NCBI GenBank assembly: GCA_002749535.1
Contig: MZZL01000408.1
Span: 983,465 to 1,047,464, forward strand
Source of the DNA: Apophysomyces variabilis
Taxonomy: Eukaryota > Mucoromycota > Mucoromycetes > Mucorales > Mucoraceae
Length of the DNA: 64,000 nucleotides
Reading direction: 5' to 3'
Each line of letters opens with the position of its first letter. Position 1 is the first letter of the stretch. The position numbers and the translations under genes are program-made. Under the pieces are notes generated by a model. It was not told the origin of the DNA and made no database searches. It saw only the letters and a list, made by a program, of their open reading frames with translations. Shown here piece after piece: positions 33,855 through 46,870 of the stretch.

Positions 33855-36800
33855 TCATTTTGTTCATTCTATATCTCTCATGTCTAAACTCAACAATAAT
33901 AACTATGTCATAAACATAGACAATTACTAGGACTTCAATCTTATTTCTTTCTCACTATCCGCTTCTGCTCACGGAGCTGTTATTTAATTCGATCCTAAAC
34001 AGATTGATCTTCAACTTGTCCCCTTGTTAGGAAAAGAAGTTTACTAAAACGACATCTTATTTTCTATCGGAGAAGGATAAGGCATATGCAGGTTGAAAGC
34101 AAATTTATGTAAGCAGGCATGATAATAAATTCGTAAACGTTAGATTAAGGGATGCACTATATGGCCTGAACATCTGTTTTCCAGTGGCTCAAGTGCACTT
34201 GCATTTGTCCCCTCGCCAAAAACAGGTTGAAGCCTGCAAGTACTTAAGAAGCTTTTTGATCAATTTATTGGTCCGCAAATAGAGTAAAGTAAAAAATGTA
34301 GGTCATCAAGACAGGCAACGCTGGACGATTACCATCCTCCTGCCAGTCGGGAGCCTTGCGTGTAAACCAACGCCATCTGCAAACATAACTATGCTTGTTA
34401 AGTTCATTGAAAGATTGAACATATTAGGGGGCTAGAATCGCATCGCATATCGGTTTGGTTACAGCCTGCTTCGTACTGCAAGACTACGCTCAGTCAAGTC
34501 GCTGACAGTGGTATTTGTTTGAAACCAATTACGCGGCGCAATACAGCAAAATACTTGAAATACGTCGTGTTGTGTTCTGTTGATAGCTTGTTCTGGAGAG
34601 GACACGGACAAAAGCAGAGATATCGTGGTTTATGAGGTTCGCACCGTTTCTAGTACGCAAGATCAGGATGCCAAATATCGCGTCTATTGATAGAGCCATG
34701 ATTCCTACTCAAACCTATATGGGTTTATTTACACGAGCACCCTTGCAATGTACAAAACAAACCAGCGATTCAGTACGAAATCACTCTACAAACCTATGAA
34801 TGACTGTTTCAAAAGGATTAACCTAAAGCAAAAGCGTGCAACAGTGATGCCTATGCACGCATCTTAGAGAATGGCACTGGCATACGCATAGCTCTGCGGT
34901 GTAATAAAAGTTTGATTTATATTTCAAAGGATTATTGCCTGCTGAACATGCCTAATACTTTCTTTATGTACGACAGTTCATAATTCAGGCAGGCAAGCCA
35001 TCAAGACAGTTCAACGAAAGCTGTACATTGCTGCATAGGGTAAACTGTAATTAGCTGCCGTGTTGGGTCATTATTGTTATAACAGTAAAGCAATAGCACT
35101 TTATACGTTGTCAAAGATATTATGAAAGATTTCTGAAGGAAACTTTGTGTAAAGGTCAAGTAATTTCTAGGAAAAGCAAATATTAGGTCGCTGATCTGAT
35201 ACATCACAAAGATTTTGATTGATAGCATTACAATGGCTTGCTGTATGGATTCTTCTCATGTAAAAGGAAATTGTTCCCATCAGCACAATGGGAGCAAGAT
35301 ATGCATAACCCATATAAAGACAGGTAGTCAAGTGATATATCTTTATCCATAAGTTTATGTATGTTTAAGGTACTTGAAAAGACAATAATATCGAACAAGC
35401 GAGTCAGATTTCAAAAATTCAATTCAGGAAAGCAACTTTAAATTACATATGGAAAAGCATCATTTGGCGAGAAGATCTGGGCATAGATCCCATCTATATA
35501 AAGATTGTAGTAACCGAGACATGCTTAAATGGGGTCAGTAAAACGGACAAATGATTCTCTATGTGCAAAACAAATTTAATAATCTTTCAATGGGCAAAGT
35601 CAATTATGGAAAGTGTCTCAGTATCAGATATGTACTGGACCGTGCACTTTCAGAAGAACGAATGGAACCCATCTCAGGTAACGTTTAATTAGATCTGTTT
35701 TGCGTAAACGGAAATACGGGACAGGCATACTTGTGTAATTGGTCGTATCGGACCAGACAGGCCGTAGTTTAAGAAACGGTTACACGGCACAACGTTGTGT
35801 AAATGCTATCGCTCGTATCCGTTGATGCTCTACCCATGTGCAACGGGATCCGTTCCACAGCAAACCTCGGGGTGCACATCCGTGGAATACCGAGATAGCC
35901 AACTTGCGACATTAACGATCCAAAGTTTGTCTGCACAATCCGACGGAAGCTAGCATTAAAAAGAGTGTCCCATTAGCCTCATAACAACGTGGTTTCCCTG
36001 TCTTTACAAAGGCAAGCAAACATATTATAACGGACTGTATCCTTCTGACGAAAGTATAAGCAGCTTATTGGAGTTTCCGAGTTATAGAACCTGTTCGGCG
36101 AACAGTTACAGACGTATTTAGACTTATCCGATTATAGCATGCGTTTTTGCTGTGTGATAATTTTTTTTTCTTCTTCGCTTTTTTCTGCCAAAGAAAACCA
36201 AGTACAAATGCTACGTAAGATAGCTGCGACTCAATTGCTATACATTTGCATTTTGTTAGAAAAATGTTTAGTTAATCTTCTTCTTTGATCGCATACAAAA
36301 GACTGTCTAGAAAAATTTGACTTTAATGTTCTAATAGTTTATCATGATACAAGGAAAACTGTTAGCAGCTTTTACTGGGGTGATATCTAGATAGTGAGTT
36401 ACAACTGGCAGAGTAATAGCTCTGTATAATGTAACTTACGGGACGTTAACAGTATTTTTGTAAGAAAAAGCTCCCATTTATTAACGAAATGGGAGTCTTT
36501 TTACTTTTTGTTCGCATTTGTGTCTGTACAAGATCATAAAGCGTTTCACAACCTTCCAAGTACTGATTATAGTTCATTTGTCTAACCTTCTTAAACCAAA
36601 ATTCTCAGAAGCTTGTAATAGATGTTGATGCTGTATCCTTAACGGGAGCTAACGCATCTAAGGAGTAAATATCCTTGTCTGGAATACTAGTTACAAGAAC
36701 CTAAGACTGTAAATGTTGCACAAGTTCTAGATGATTAGTACACAAGGTATGTACAACCATTTGAACCATGGCACATCAAGTACAACGCCCAAAATCCCAC

Positions 36801-36894
36801 TTGCGACAAGAGTCAAGCAATCTAAATCAGAAAAGAAATAGGAAAACGGAAGTGATGATCGCCCTATCTCCTTTCACCTTCCTTTCGTTTTGGC
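33855..36894. other. Long intergenic region
   Basis: About 3 kb with no supported gene. An ORF at 35001-35228 (minus) has no features. A short hairpin followed by T residues lies at 36471-36501. Some stretches (35600-36000) could be old repeat debris, but I see no coding frame. Confidence 0.5.
36471..36501. repeat. Hairpin followed by a T-run
   Basis: CTCCCATTT (36471-36479) and AAATGGGAG (36487-36495) are exact complements around a 7-base loop, followed by TCTTTTTAC. It resembles an intrinsic-terminator or Pol III end, but no RNA gene was recognised before it. Confidence 0.55.
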
Positions 36895-38596
36895 ATGGCT
36901 CGATTTTCGAGAGCTTCAACAATATCACTGGCAAATCTTAAAAAAAGATCTGGTCATGAAACAGAAGAGAGTGACCTAGAATACCTCCAATTTGACGAAT
37001 ACATTGAAGACCATTACTATGAAGAGCGTTCACTAGTGCGAAAAATTGATCTAATGATTTTGCCAATTATATGCAGTATAAACTTTGTTCAAGTAAGTTT
37101 GTATAGTCCGCCTGAATATTAGTAAAAACCTCCATAAGAATAGTTTCTTGACAAAACAACAATCAATTATGCAGCCATATTTACGTTTAAGCAAGATCTT
37201 AATCTTCAAGGCAATGAATTCAACGTTTTAAGCTCTATATTTTACTTAGGATACTTGGTTTTCCAGGTAAAACACACAAAAAGTGCCGGATATTGGTCAA
37301 TATCATCGAAAGTTAAGCGTACATAGCTCCCAAACAATTATCTTTTACAACGCATTCCTGTGGGAAAGTACATCGGAGTCATCGTTTTTCTCTGGGGTGC
37401 TGTATTATTCTGTTCTGGATTTGCACAGAATTTCTCCCAGATGGCTGCTATGAGATTCTTGCTTGGACTATTTGAAGCTGGTATATACCCTGCCCTCACG
37501 TTACTGGTATCCACGTTTTATCGGCGCACCGAGCAAGTATTTCGCTTAGGCTGCGTATGGCTATGCAATGGATTTGCTGTAGCCATTGGTGGGCTTATTG
37601 CATATGGAATTGGGTTGATGGACGACCATGGTATTGCTCGATGGCGATGGTAAACAGGGCATTATAGCAGAAAGAAAGATATCCGTAGACTCACTTGTTT
37701 TCATGTAACAGGATCATGTTTATTCTTGGAGGTATCACTTGCTTTGTGGGATTTATTTCTTTTTGCTTCCTTATTGACAATCCCAAATCCAAGTACTTAC
37801 GCTTAAACGCTGAAAGGGAGATCATGATTGAGAATCGCATACGAGATAATGCTGTGGTTAGAACAACTATTATAAAAAAAGGACATATGCTTGAAGCGTT
37901 CAAAGAAACGCGCTTATGGGCCTTCTGTTTTGCCAGTTTGCTGTTTTGCCTTCGTAACGGTGGAATGACAAATTACAACGCGCAACTCACTCATTCTTTT
38001 GGATATACGGTAGGTAGAAAGTACTCAAATCGCGTCTAATCTAACCGAAAATTCAGAGGTTGCAAAGTGTACTCTTAATGGTTCCTATTGGTGCTGTAGA
38101 TATTACATTCATTTTGCTTAGCGTCTACGTCTCCAATCAAACCAACCAGACATTATATGTTGCTAGCGCTATGATGTCCCTTGGCGCCGTTGGTACATTG
38201 TTAATGGCTCTCATACCGGTACCCAAATACAAACTCATTGGCCAATACCTTGGATTGGCATCCGTATCCAGCTATGTGCTTATGCTTGCTTCCATTGCGA
38301 ACAACGTCTCCGGTTACACCAAGAAAATTTTTTACAACGGAATGATGATGATTTTTTACACGGTTGGCAACTTTCTTGGACCTTTTGTTATGGCGCCCCG
38401 GTTTGCACCACATTATACACAAGGTCTAGTCATTTATTTCTGTGCTATGGAAATTGCTGCCCTCTTATTATTATTTGCTCGATGGAAAATGGCTATGGTG
38501 AACAAAGAAAGATTGGCACGGCCGTGTGATGCGGCAACCAACGTCGAGGATGATTTGACAGACGTGCAAGATCCAAACTTTATTTATCGACTTTAA
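36895..38596 (+). CDS. Dal5-like MFS permease, array copy A
   Basis: A member of the anion:cation symporter family (fungal allantoate/nicotinate/vitamin permeases). Five exons (36895-37092, 37144-37266, 37327-37649, 37712-38009, 38057-38596) give 493 residues. Family motifs: RSLVRKIDLMILPIICSINF then FLDKTTINYAA (TM1), FYLGYLVFQLPNNYLLQR, GAVLFCSGFAQNFSQMAAMR, FLLGLFEAGIYPALTLLVST, FYRRTEQ, GIARWRW|IMFILGGIT, and the C-terminal tail DDLTDVQDPNFIYRL, close to the DLTDxEN..FrY tail of this family. Long acidic N-terminus. It is the first of four tandem copies on the plus strand. The plasma-membrane location and the class are well supported; the substrate is not. Confidence 0.92.
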
Positions 38597-39436
38597 AGAA
38601 CTATTTTGACAGCGCTCTTTTCTATCGCAACTTTTGTATGCTTGCTTTTACATTTCATATCCATAAATAATACGTATTGGCTAAACTCCCATCTACCATT
38701 ACTATGGAATACATCAAGACCAGTATATGGATATCCGATACGATATTTTTTTGCCCAATAAATAGACAAATTTCCTTAAAATAGAAAGTAAGCACGGCCA
38801 TCGATTTCACCTCGCTGTGCATACCACCGATGGTTGGAAGTTTCTCCGTTAAGTCTCGCAAGTAAAATTATCAACAGCTGAATGTTTATGCGTTTTTGTC
38901 ACCTAAACTTATTGGAGTCTAGATTTGTAACTTCGGTATTCTCACACATTTCTCAATCCTAGTTATTGGTCACGTCTTCATGACTGCTAATTATACATCA
39001 GTATCTAACATGCTGCAGGTAATACCCTACACTATATAGAAGATGGAAATGAGTGGGCCATAACGATATGCTTACCGGTATCATGTGCGGAGCACTTACG
39101 CTTGATATTATCAAAGCCGCTGTATTTGTAAAGCGTATTTGCATTACTAGACTGATTTCTTCTTCTATCCATACTGCATAATCGAACGACTCGCTCAAAA
39201 ATAGGTTTTGATAAAAATGGATAGCGCAACGGAAACTTGCGCATCGTAGCATATGCAATGGTACACGGATCATGTACGACGGTGTCGCAGGTGTTACTAT
39301 TCTAATATGGCAAGGATTTAAAACGCTTAAATCAGAACTTGTGAGAAGCAGAAAAAGAGCACGAGAGTTGATAAAAGATTTTACACTTTTCCTTTATTCC
39401 GTTTTTACTTCCATCTCTGTACTAAAAGCAGGAGAG
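38597..39436. other. Spacer between permease copies A and B
   Basis: About 840 bases. Minus-strand ORFs here overlap each other and have no motif. It presumably holds the terminator of A and the promoter of B. Confidence 0.6.
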
Positions 39437-41099
39437 ATGATTACTAAACATACTGAAGAACAACTGTCCGAGAAGGTGTATATAGATGAAGAAAAAGTAT
39501 ACGCCGGATATGACAAGGACAAGGAAGACACTGTTGCCACATCTGCCGCCGAGAGTGCATTTCTGCGAAAAATCGATATCATGATTTTGCCAATTGTGTG
39601 TGCAATTAACTTCATGCAGGTTGGTAAGCAACATATCAGAATTTGAAGCTCATGTAGGATAGTTTCTGGATAAAACGACGATCAACTATGCGGCAATGTT
39701 CACATTTCAACAAGATTTAAATCTTCAGGGCAGTGATTACAACGTTATAGGATCTATTTTCTACTTAGGTTATCTTCTGTTTCAGGTACGGATATAGGAC
39801 AATATAACAGACCGAAAGAGTATATAACAAGGTGAATAGATTCCTAATAACTATCTGCTGCAACGCATCCCTATCGGAAGATACATTGGGATGATCGTAT
39901 TTATATGGGGTGCTGTTTTGTTCTGCTCAGGATTCGTCCATAACTTTTCGCAAATGACTGCATTACGATTTTGTTTGGGTTTTTTTGAAGGCGGTATTTA
40001 TCCTGCCGTCTCGCTGCTGGTGTCAACATTCTATCGCCGCAGGGAACAGGCAGCTCGCATGGGTTATGTATGGCTCTGCAACGGATTTGCCGTTGCCGTT
40101 GGTGGCTTGATATCCTATGGCATAGGTGTTATGGATGATCATGGAATTGCAAGATGGAGATGGTGAGCATCAAGATAGGAAATTTAAGGTCCTTCTCATG
40201 TGTAAACCAATAGGATCATGTTCATTATGGGCGGTGTTACATGTTTTATTGGAATCGTTGCTTTCCTCTTCTTAATTGGCGACCCCAAATCAAAGCTTTT
40301 ACGTTTGACACCGGAGCAAGAAGTTCTGGTTGACAGTCGTACACGAGATAATGCCGTCTTCCGAACACATATTATCAAAAAGGAACACATGATCGAAGCT
40401 TGCAAAGAAGTTCGTTTGTGGGCTTTTTGTTTGGCTGGTTTTCTGTTCTGCATCCGTAATGGTGGTATGACCATTTACAATTCACAAATTACACACTCAT
40501 TTGGGTTTACGGTAAGTAGACCATTAACTGAGTTGGACTTGTACTAATTCTCAATGTAGAAACTCCAAAGTATTTTGCTGATGATTCCCACCGGCGCTTT
40601 GGATATCATTTTTATTCTTCTTAGCGTGCATATAGCCACCAGACTAAACCAGACTTTGTACGTTGCCAGTGCAATGATGGCCTTTGGATCTTTTGGCACA
40701 CTTCTGATGGTAGTCATACCAGTATCAAAGGTTAAGCTGCTTGGTCAATATCTTGGATTGGCGTCGGTTTCTGCTTATGTGCTGATGATGACCTCAATTT
40801 CCAACAATGTCTCTGGTTATACCAAGAAGATTTTTTATAATGGCATGATGATGATGTTTTATACAATTGGAAATTTCATTGGCCCTTATGTTATGGATCG
40901 ACGATGGAGTCCTCATTTCGTGCCAAGTCTGGTAATTTACGTATGCGCTATGGCCGTGGCATCGATCGCGATCCTGGTGGCAAGAAGACAGATGGCAGTA
41001 GTCAATAAGATACGGAAAGCCAATCCGAGCAACACAGTAACAAACGTGGAGGATGATCTGACAGACACCCAAGACCCAAACTTCATTTATCGACTTTGA
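39437..41099 (+). CDS. Dal5-like MFS permease, array copy B
   Basis: Five exons (39437-39619, 39663-39785, 39840-40162, 40214-40511, 40560-41099) give 488 residues. Exons 2-5 have exactly the same lengths as copy A (123, 323, 298 and 540 bases). Motifs: FLRKIDIMILPIVCAINF, FLDKTTINYAA, SIFYLGYLLFQIPNNYLLQR, HNFSQMTALRFCLGFFEGGI, GIARWRW|IMFIMGGVT, SGYTKKIFYNGM, and the tail DDLTDTQDPNFIYRL. The ATG at 39437 was chosen because it begins a hydrophilic N-terminus of family-like length. The ORF continues upstream without such character. Confidence 0.92.
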
Positions 41100-42589
41100 T
41101 AGGGATAACCCATAGAATGAATAATTTCTCTTATTACCATAATTTTGCTTAGCCATTAATTTACTTGCTAGTTTTCATACGATAGTTAGCCTCTACCTGC
41201 TTTTCTATTTAACACGCAGATGATTATCATACCCAGCTCTTGTATGCTATTGCTAATTGTATTCGCTAGGATTTCAAAGAGACATTACTTACAGCACGTA
41301 ATTTGCTAATAGATATGCTCAAGCGTACGCTAATATATGCTTATTACCGCGACGCTTACACAGTGCTACTTGCGTTGAAGATATTTCTTAAAAAAGCTAT
41401 AGGCTTCTGAGTAGTGGACCGTGCCAATAGTAGGCTGAACAGATAAGTCAAATTGACAGGCGATCCGGTTGGTCTTTATTGAACGATATAGAAAAAAGGG
41501 CAAAAATCGCTCGTCTAGTACAGGTAGTTAACTCTTGATAATATGCATTAATATGAAGAAATATTAATCAACATAATGCTACAATCTTGTGATATTACGT
41601 TTGAGACAGATTTTCCCAACGTTGTCAAAGCTATTGCGCGAACGGACTTCCTGTATTCTGTGTAACAATTTACCCTAGTTCTTATTCAGACGATGTGATG
41701 TATCAAGCAATGCGAGAGTTGAGAAGCGGTCTGTGAAAGAGAAAGACAGACTCGGTCATGATTCTTATTAAGTATCAGCACACTGATGTACTTAGTCCGG
41801 TTGCTATGGTGGCACGAATGGACACGACCAGGACAGAATGAGTAAACGTACCATATTAAGGTCGACGGGGTATACCCAATTTAAGTATTGCTGACTTTGA
41901 AACCAATACCAGTTGCACAGGAAGTCATCTCAGATTCACGATATTTTTGACTAACAGGAACCAGAATCAAAATGGTAGCAGACGCCACTGATGCCTATAA
42001 CTTTCAGTATCGCTGCGATATATTACAAATAAATCGATGAATTATTACTAGTTATGTGCTGTGCTGTTTAAGACAGCAATATCATCGCATCTCTTACAGG
42101 AAGCAAAAATAAGGTAGTGCAAATGCTCCCGAACCAGCTTAGGGCGCCGAACATTCCTGGTGCCGGTCACCAAGGAAGTAGAAGAAACATAAAGACCACC
42201 AAGCGAGTCAACCAATCGCTGGACGCCTAAAAAGCACAATTTGGAAGTCTAAACGGTGTTAAAGAAGAAATGTATCTGGTCAAAGAGGTTTTGCTTAAAC
42301 TTATGGGAGCAATAATTTATGAACGATGATGCTTTGCCGGCACCGTCGAGATTCCTTCTATGGTCGCACACAGTTAAATCTTGTTGAGATAGAGTCGCGT
42401 ACCACATCTAAGATGTTAAAAATAAGCACATGCATAAGTGCAACGAGCAACATGCTTGTAACGAGGTTGACAGATCAGTTAGTTTGATCGGTCCTTTCTA
42501 ACTTGCAATCAACCTCAATTTTTAGGTACGTCAGAGCAATGCAATAGTAAGAAAAGCAAAGAAACTGACTGAGCAGCAGAATAAGCACT
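41100..42589. other. Intergenic region between copy B and the decayed copy C
   Basis: About 1.5 kb without a supported gene. It may contain unrecognisable remains of the 5' exons of copy C. The ORF at 42048-42239 (minus) is not supported. Confidence 0.5.
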
Positions 42590-43660
42590 TTAACAACTAC
42601 TTACTAAAGCATATCTCACCGGGTACATGTAATTCGGTCCATTTGTGATTCTGTGGGAAGCTGTGCTATTCTAGTGGCGTTCTAGCGCTATTGTTTTACT
42701 CGGTCTTTTTGAGACAAGTACATATCCATTGTTGATCCTTCTGGTGGCAGCATTCTGTAGCCGTAAAAAGAAAATGAGTCACTGATGTTGTGTCTGGATC
42801 CTTAGTGGAACGGCCATAGCTTCTGACAGGGCAAATAAGTGATTTTTGGTTTGCCAAAACGGTGACGTTAACCGTGAAAATGACAGCCTCACGATCAGTG
42901 CTCATATGTGCAAGATTTATAGTTTTTACAGGACTATGCTCATCCTTCGAAATGTTACATGCGTGGTTGGTATTTTCGTATTTTTCTTCCTGATTGTCTG
43001 CCTGAACGTCACGATCCCTACATATGAATGCAGAGAATGATTTGACGCTGCAAGAACGTACTGTGACAACATGCCAGTAAAGGACAGCAAGCATCAAGAA
43101 AACAATATTATGGAAGCATTAAACAAAGTACGACTATGGGCTTACTGTATAGCCATCATTCTATTCTGTATAATTGACGGATTAAGATTTCTAAAGCGCC
43201 GGAATTATATAGTTGTTACGTTTACAGTAAATATACGTGCAGCACTTGCTGAATACTTTGATATTATCGGCAGAACCGCTAAAATGCTTTACTATGAATT
43301 TAACCGCACACTCGATCTCTTCTTCATTTTGCTGAGCGTTTATCTTACTAAAGGTCAACCATACGGTTACGTTGCTTATGCCATGTTACAAGTTGCTAAG
43401 ATTAATACGGTACTCTTAATTACTGTACCGGATCCAAGTGCAAGTTGATTGGGCAATGCCTTTCATGGGCAGCCGTTTCTGCTTATGTGCTTTAGATAAT
43501 CTTCCCTCTAACAAGTTATATGGGTACATAATAAAATATTCTACAACAACATGATGGTGCCTTGACATCATCGGAAACTTTACTGAGTCCTGTTGTCATG
43601 GTTGTAAGTCTGTACTTGCTTTATATTAGCCCTAGTGATCTATATGGGGACAAAGCGACT
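42590..43660 (+). pseudogene. Decayed Dal5-like MFS permease, array copy C
   Basis: Fragments align in order with copies A, B and D but in shifting frames. Near 42593-42670 there is NNYLL followed by a block like the CGAxLFCSG region. Near 42708-42770 a block matches the GIYPA..LLVSTFYRR region (tttgagacaagtacatatcc). Near 42935 MLILRNVTCVVGIFVFFFLI matches the TM after WRW. Near 43107 NNIMEALNKVRLWAYCIAII matches, with the FCxRNGG motif degraded to FCIIDG. Near 43316 LFFILLSVYLTK matches. Near 43440-43560 KLIGQCLSWAAVSAYVL and FYNNMMV remnants occur. Several frameshifts and stops, and no recognisable first exons. A clear relic of the same tandem duplication. Confidence 0.85.
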
Positions 43661-45200
43661 AAATGACGCTCTTATGCTGATTTCCAGATATCGTATGCAC
43701 TCGACAAACAAGCAAAGACGTGCGCAAACTACTGGCAAGGCGATTAACATCAGAGGCGATCCAACGGATGCACAAGACGGTAATTGCATTTACAGGCTCT
43801 AACCCTCATTGGTCAGCATATAACATTGACATACCATGTTGTTACGTTATAGTATTTTCTGCATTCTGTCAGATTGTATGTGATTTACGCCGCTGGTTTG
43901 ACAGCTTTACTAAATTGATCGAGAACTGCTACGGACACTTTGTTGAATGAAGAACATGAGGTTTGTAGAACCATTTGTACATATGCCAATCGTCCCTACT
44001 AAATCAAACCCACAATAGGACTCTATTGACCAAACTTCTTGCGTTCAATAAACAACATATCTCGAGGGATATTGACAAAATCAATAGATTTTGCTATTAT
44101 TGCAGTTGAAGTTTGATTGGTAGAAAAAATGCTTTTAGAGGGTGCAAGCATAGGGATAATGGCTCAGGTGCCGCATAGGTAACGGTGAAAAATAAACTAT
44201 TTAACATAGTTCCAGCCAGAGAACTAAATGATGTACATAGAACGTCAACAGTGTCAAAAAGTCAATAATGGATTGTGTAGTCTCTCTGCAACTATTCATT
44301 GACATGATCGAATCGTTTCCGCCGTAAACTATTAGCCGATATATGCCCGAGACTCTGATTGAAGTATCCTTCTCAAAGGATTGAAAGACTTATTTTCTAT
44401 TGTTCAACATAATATCCAGATCTCTGTCCTTATTAAACAAATGAGACGACGAACAACTCTGAGGACACGGTTAGAAGTCAGATTATGTTACCCTACAATA
44501 ACGGCAACATGTCATTTTTGGGAGAAATGATATGCATAACCAGGGATTGAACTTTCCCAACGATCAGCAACAATCGTTACAAACAGTTTAAACTTTTTAT
44601 AAGATTCGTTGTTCTGCAATGTTAAATTCTTCTTATTTACCAGTTAAGCCACACGTACAAAGTAAATATAGGCAATTTATGTCTTCAGCTGACTTACTTT
44701 CCTGTTATGAAATGCTTACACAAAATCACCCAGCAGTACTTTGCTCATGACACTGTTAACTGCCAGCAGATATTACATATGAGCTGGATATCATGTGCAG
44801 AGAGTGTGGTATAAGCAGCTTATGATGCACGTCTGCTACACGCATTACGTTATCGGATGCTGACATATTGTAATTGATTTTGCTCCGTACAATCGGTGTA
44901 AAGTAGTGCTAAGGTTTCCTAAAAACGTGCGATATATGAATACCTAGCCATGTCGTTGAAGCATCGTGCGTTTCTATGGTTGTACAGCGTGGTACACACA
45001 GGCAACGTACAACCGCAATTTTGGTGCAACCACTTTTTGCACGATGAGTATCTACCTGTTCGTGTTATTCCCGAAGTGCTACGAACTTAATTGGTAAAAC
45101 GCGCAAAAAAGTCAGCCATCAGAAGATAAAAACTTTTCTGCTGTCCTTTTTTTCTGCGCTCTTTCTTGTTTTAGCTCTTGGAAGTCGCAAAGTCGGGAGG
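43661..45200. other. Intergenic region before copy D
   Basis: About 1.5 kb. An ORF at 43720-43950 overlaps the tail end of the relic and has no permease features. No other gene is seen. Confidence 0.55.
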
Positions 45201-46870
45201 ATGGCGACGTTAGCATCAGAGAAACAAGTTGACAAAACTTACCAAACTGAAGAAAAGATAGTTGTTAATTTTGCTGACGATCGAAGCGAACATTTCGTTA
45301 GTCCTGAAGAGCGATCACTTGTACGAAAATTGGATTTGATGATCTTACCCATTGTTTGCACAATCGACTTCTTACAGGTGCACTGTTTAGTTTGGATTTC
45401 TGCAAACGATATCCGTATTTACATTTAACAGTTCCTAGACAAAACAACCCTTAATTATGCAGCAGTGCTTGGTATCATGGAAGACTTGAATCTAGGCGTC
45501 GATAACCGATTCAATCTCGTGGCTTCCATCTTTTACCTTGGTTATCTCGTCTGCCAGGTACATAACGGACACATGCATAGTTGTACACAATATTTAGTAT
45601 TTGTTAGCTTCCCAACAACTATTTCTTGCAACGCGTGCCGCTCTCTAAATATATTGGACTCACCGTCTTTCTATGGGGCGCAGTGCTGTTTTGCTCCGGG
45701 TTTTCGACTAACTACCAACAGATGACTGCGCTGCGGTTTTTGCTCGGTTTCTTTGAAGCAGCCATTTATCCTGCACTATCTCTATTAGTTTCCACTTTCT
45801 ATCGACGCTCAGAGCAAGCCGCGCGTCTAGGCTATATTTGGCTTTGTAACGGATGTGGTATTATGTTTGGAGGCCTAATCTCCTATGGTATTGGGCGTAT
45901 GGAAGATCATGGCATTGCAAAATGGAGATGGTAATATGAACAACGCAGAAGATCATTGGTGATTTATATATAGCTGCGTAGGATTATGTTTATCCTCGGC
46001 GCTGTAACAAGTATCGTTGGTATCTTTGCTTTCTTTTTCTTGATTGGAGATACCAAGTCCAAACTCCTCCGCCTATCTCCCGCAGAGAAAGAAATGATGG
46101 ACGAGCGAAAAAAAGATAATGCTGTTGTCCGAACGGCCAAGATCAAGAAAGAGCATATTATTGAAGCTTTAACGGAGCTACGGTTATGGGCGTTCTGTCT
46201 TGCTACTCTTCTTTTCTGCTTCCGTAACGGAGGCATGACAAATTATGACTCCTCGATTATGAAGTCTTTTGGATTTACGGTACGGATATTATTCCTGATT
46301 GTTTGATAACTGACTAAATTTTGCCGACAGAGCCTTCAAAGTATTCTTTTAATGATTCCTACCGGTGCGCTTAACATCATTTTCATTCTTCTGAGCGTTT
46401 ATATCGTCAAGAAAACCAATCAAACTATATACGTTGCATGCGCAGCAATGATTTCGGGCACCATTGGCACTTTACTTATGGTGGTCATTCCAGTGTCAAG
46501 ACTCAAACTGATCGGCCAATACGTTGCGCTATCTGCGTTTCCCACCCTCGTGTTGATGCTTGCATCCATTGCAAACAATGTATCTGGCTACACCAAAAAG
46601 ATCTTTTACAACAGCATGATTATGATATCCTACACCGTTGGTAACTTCATTGGACCTTACATTATGTCGGACCGATTTGCTCCTTACTACGTCCCAAGCT
46701 TTGTGATATTCATTGTTGCTAATGTACTGGGTGTTATTCTACTGTTGCTTGCGCGCTGGAGAATGGCTGTAGCAAATCGACACCGTTTATCCCAACCTAT
46801 TGGAGAGAAAACGAAGGCAGAAGACGACTTGACAGATGTACAGGATTCCAATTTTATCTATAGACTTTGA
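45201..46870 (+). CDS. Dal5-like MFS permease, array copy D
   Basis: Five exons (45201-45377, 45432-45557, 45608-45930, 45982-46279, 46331-46870) give 487 residues. Exons 3-5 have the same lengths as in copies A and B (323, 298, 540), while exon 2 is one codon longer. Motifs: RSLVRKLDLMILPIVCTIDF, FLDKTTLNYAAVLGI, FYLGYLVCQLPNNYFLQR, NYQQMTALRFLLGFFEAAIY, GIAKWRW|IMFILGAVT, SGYTKKIFYNSM, and the tail EDDLTDVQDSNFIYRL. It is the most diverged intact copy (e.g. NGCGIMFGGLI where A and B have NGFAVA), which may indicate a different substrate. Confidence 0.92.
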
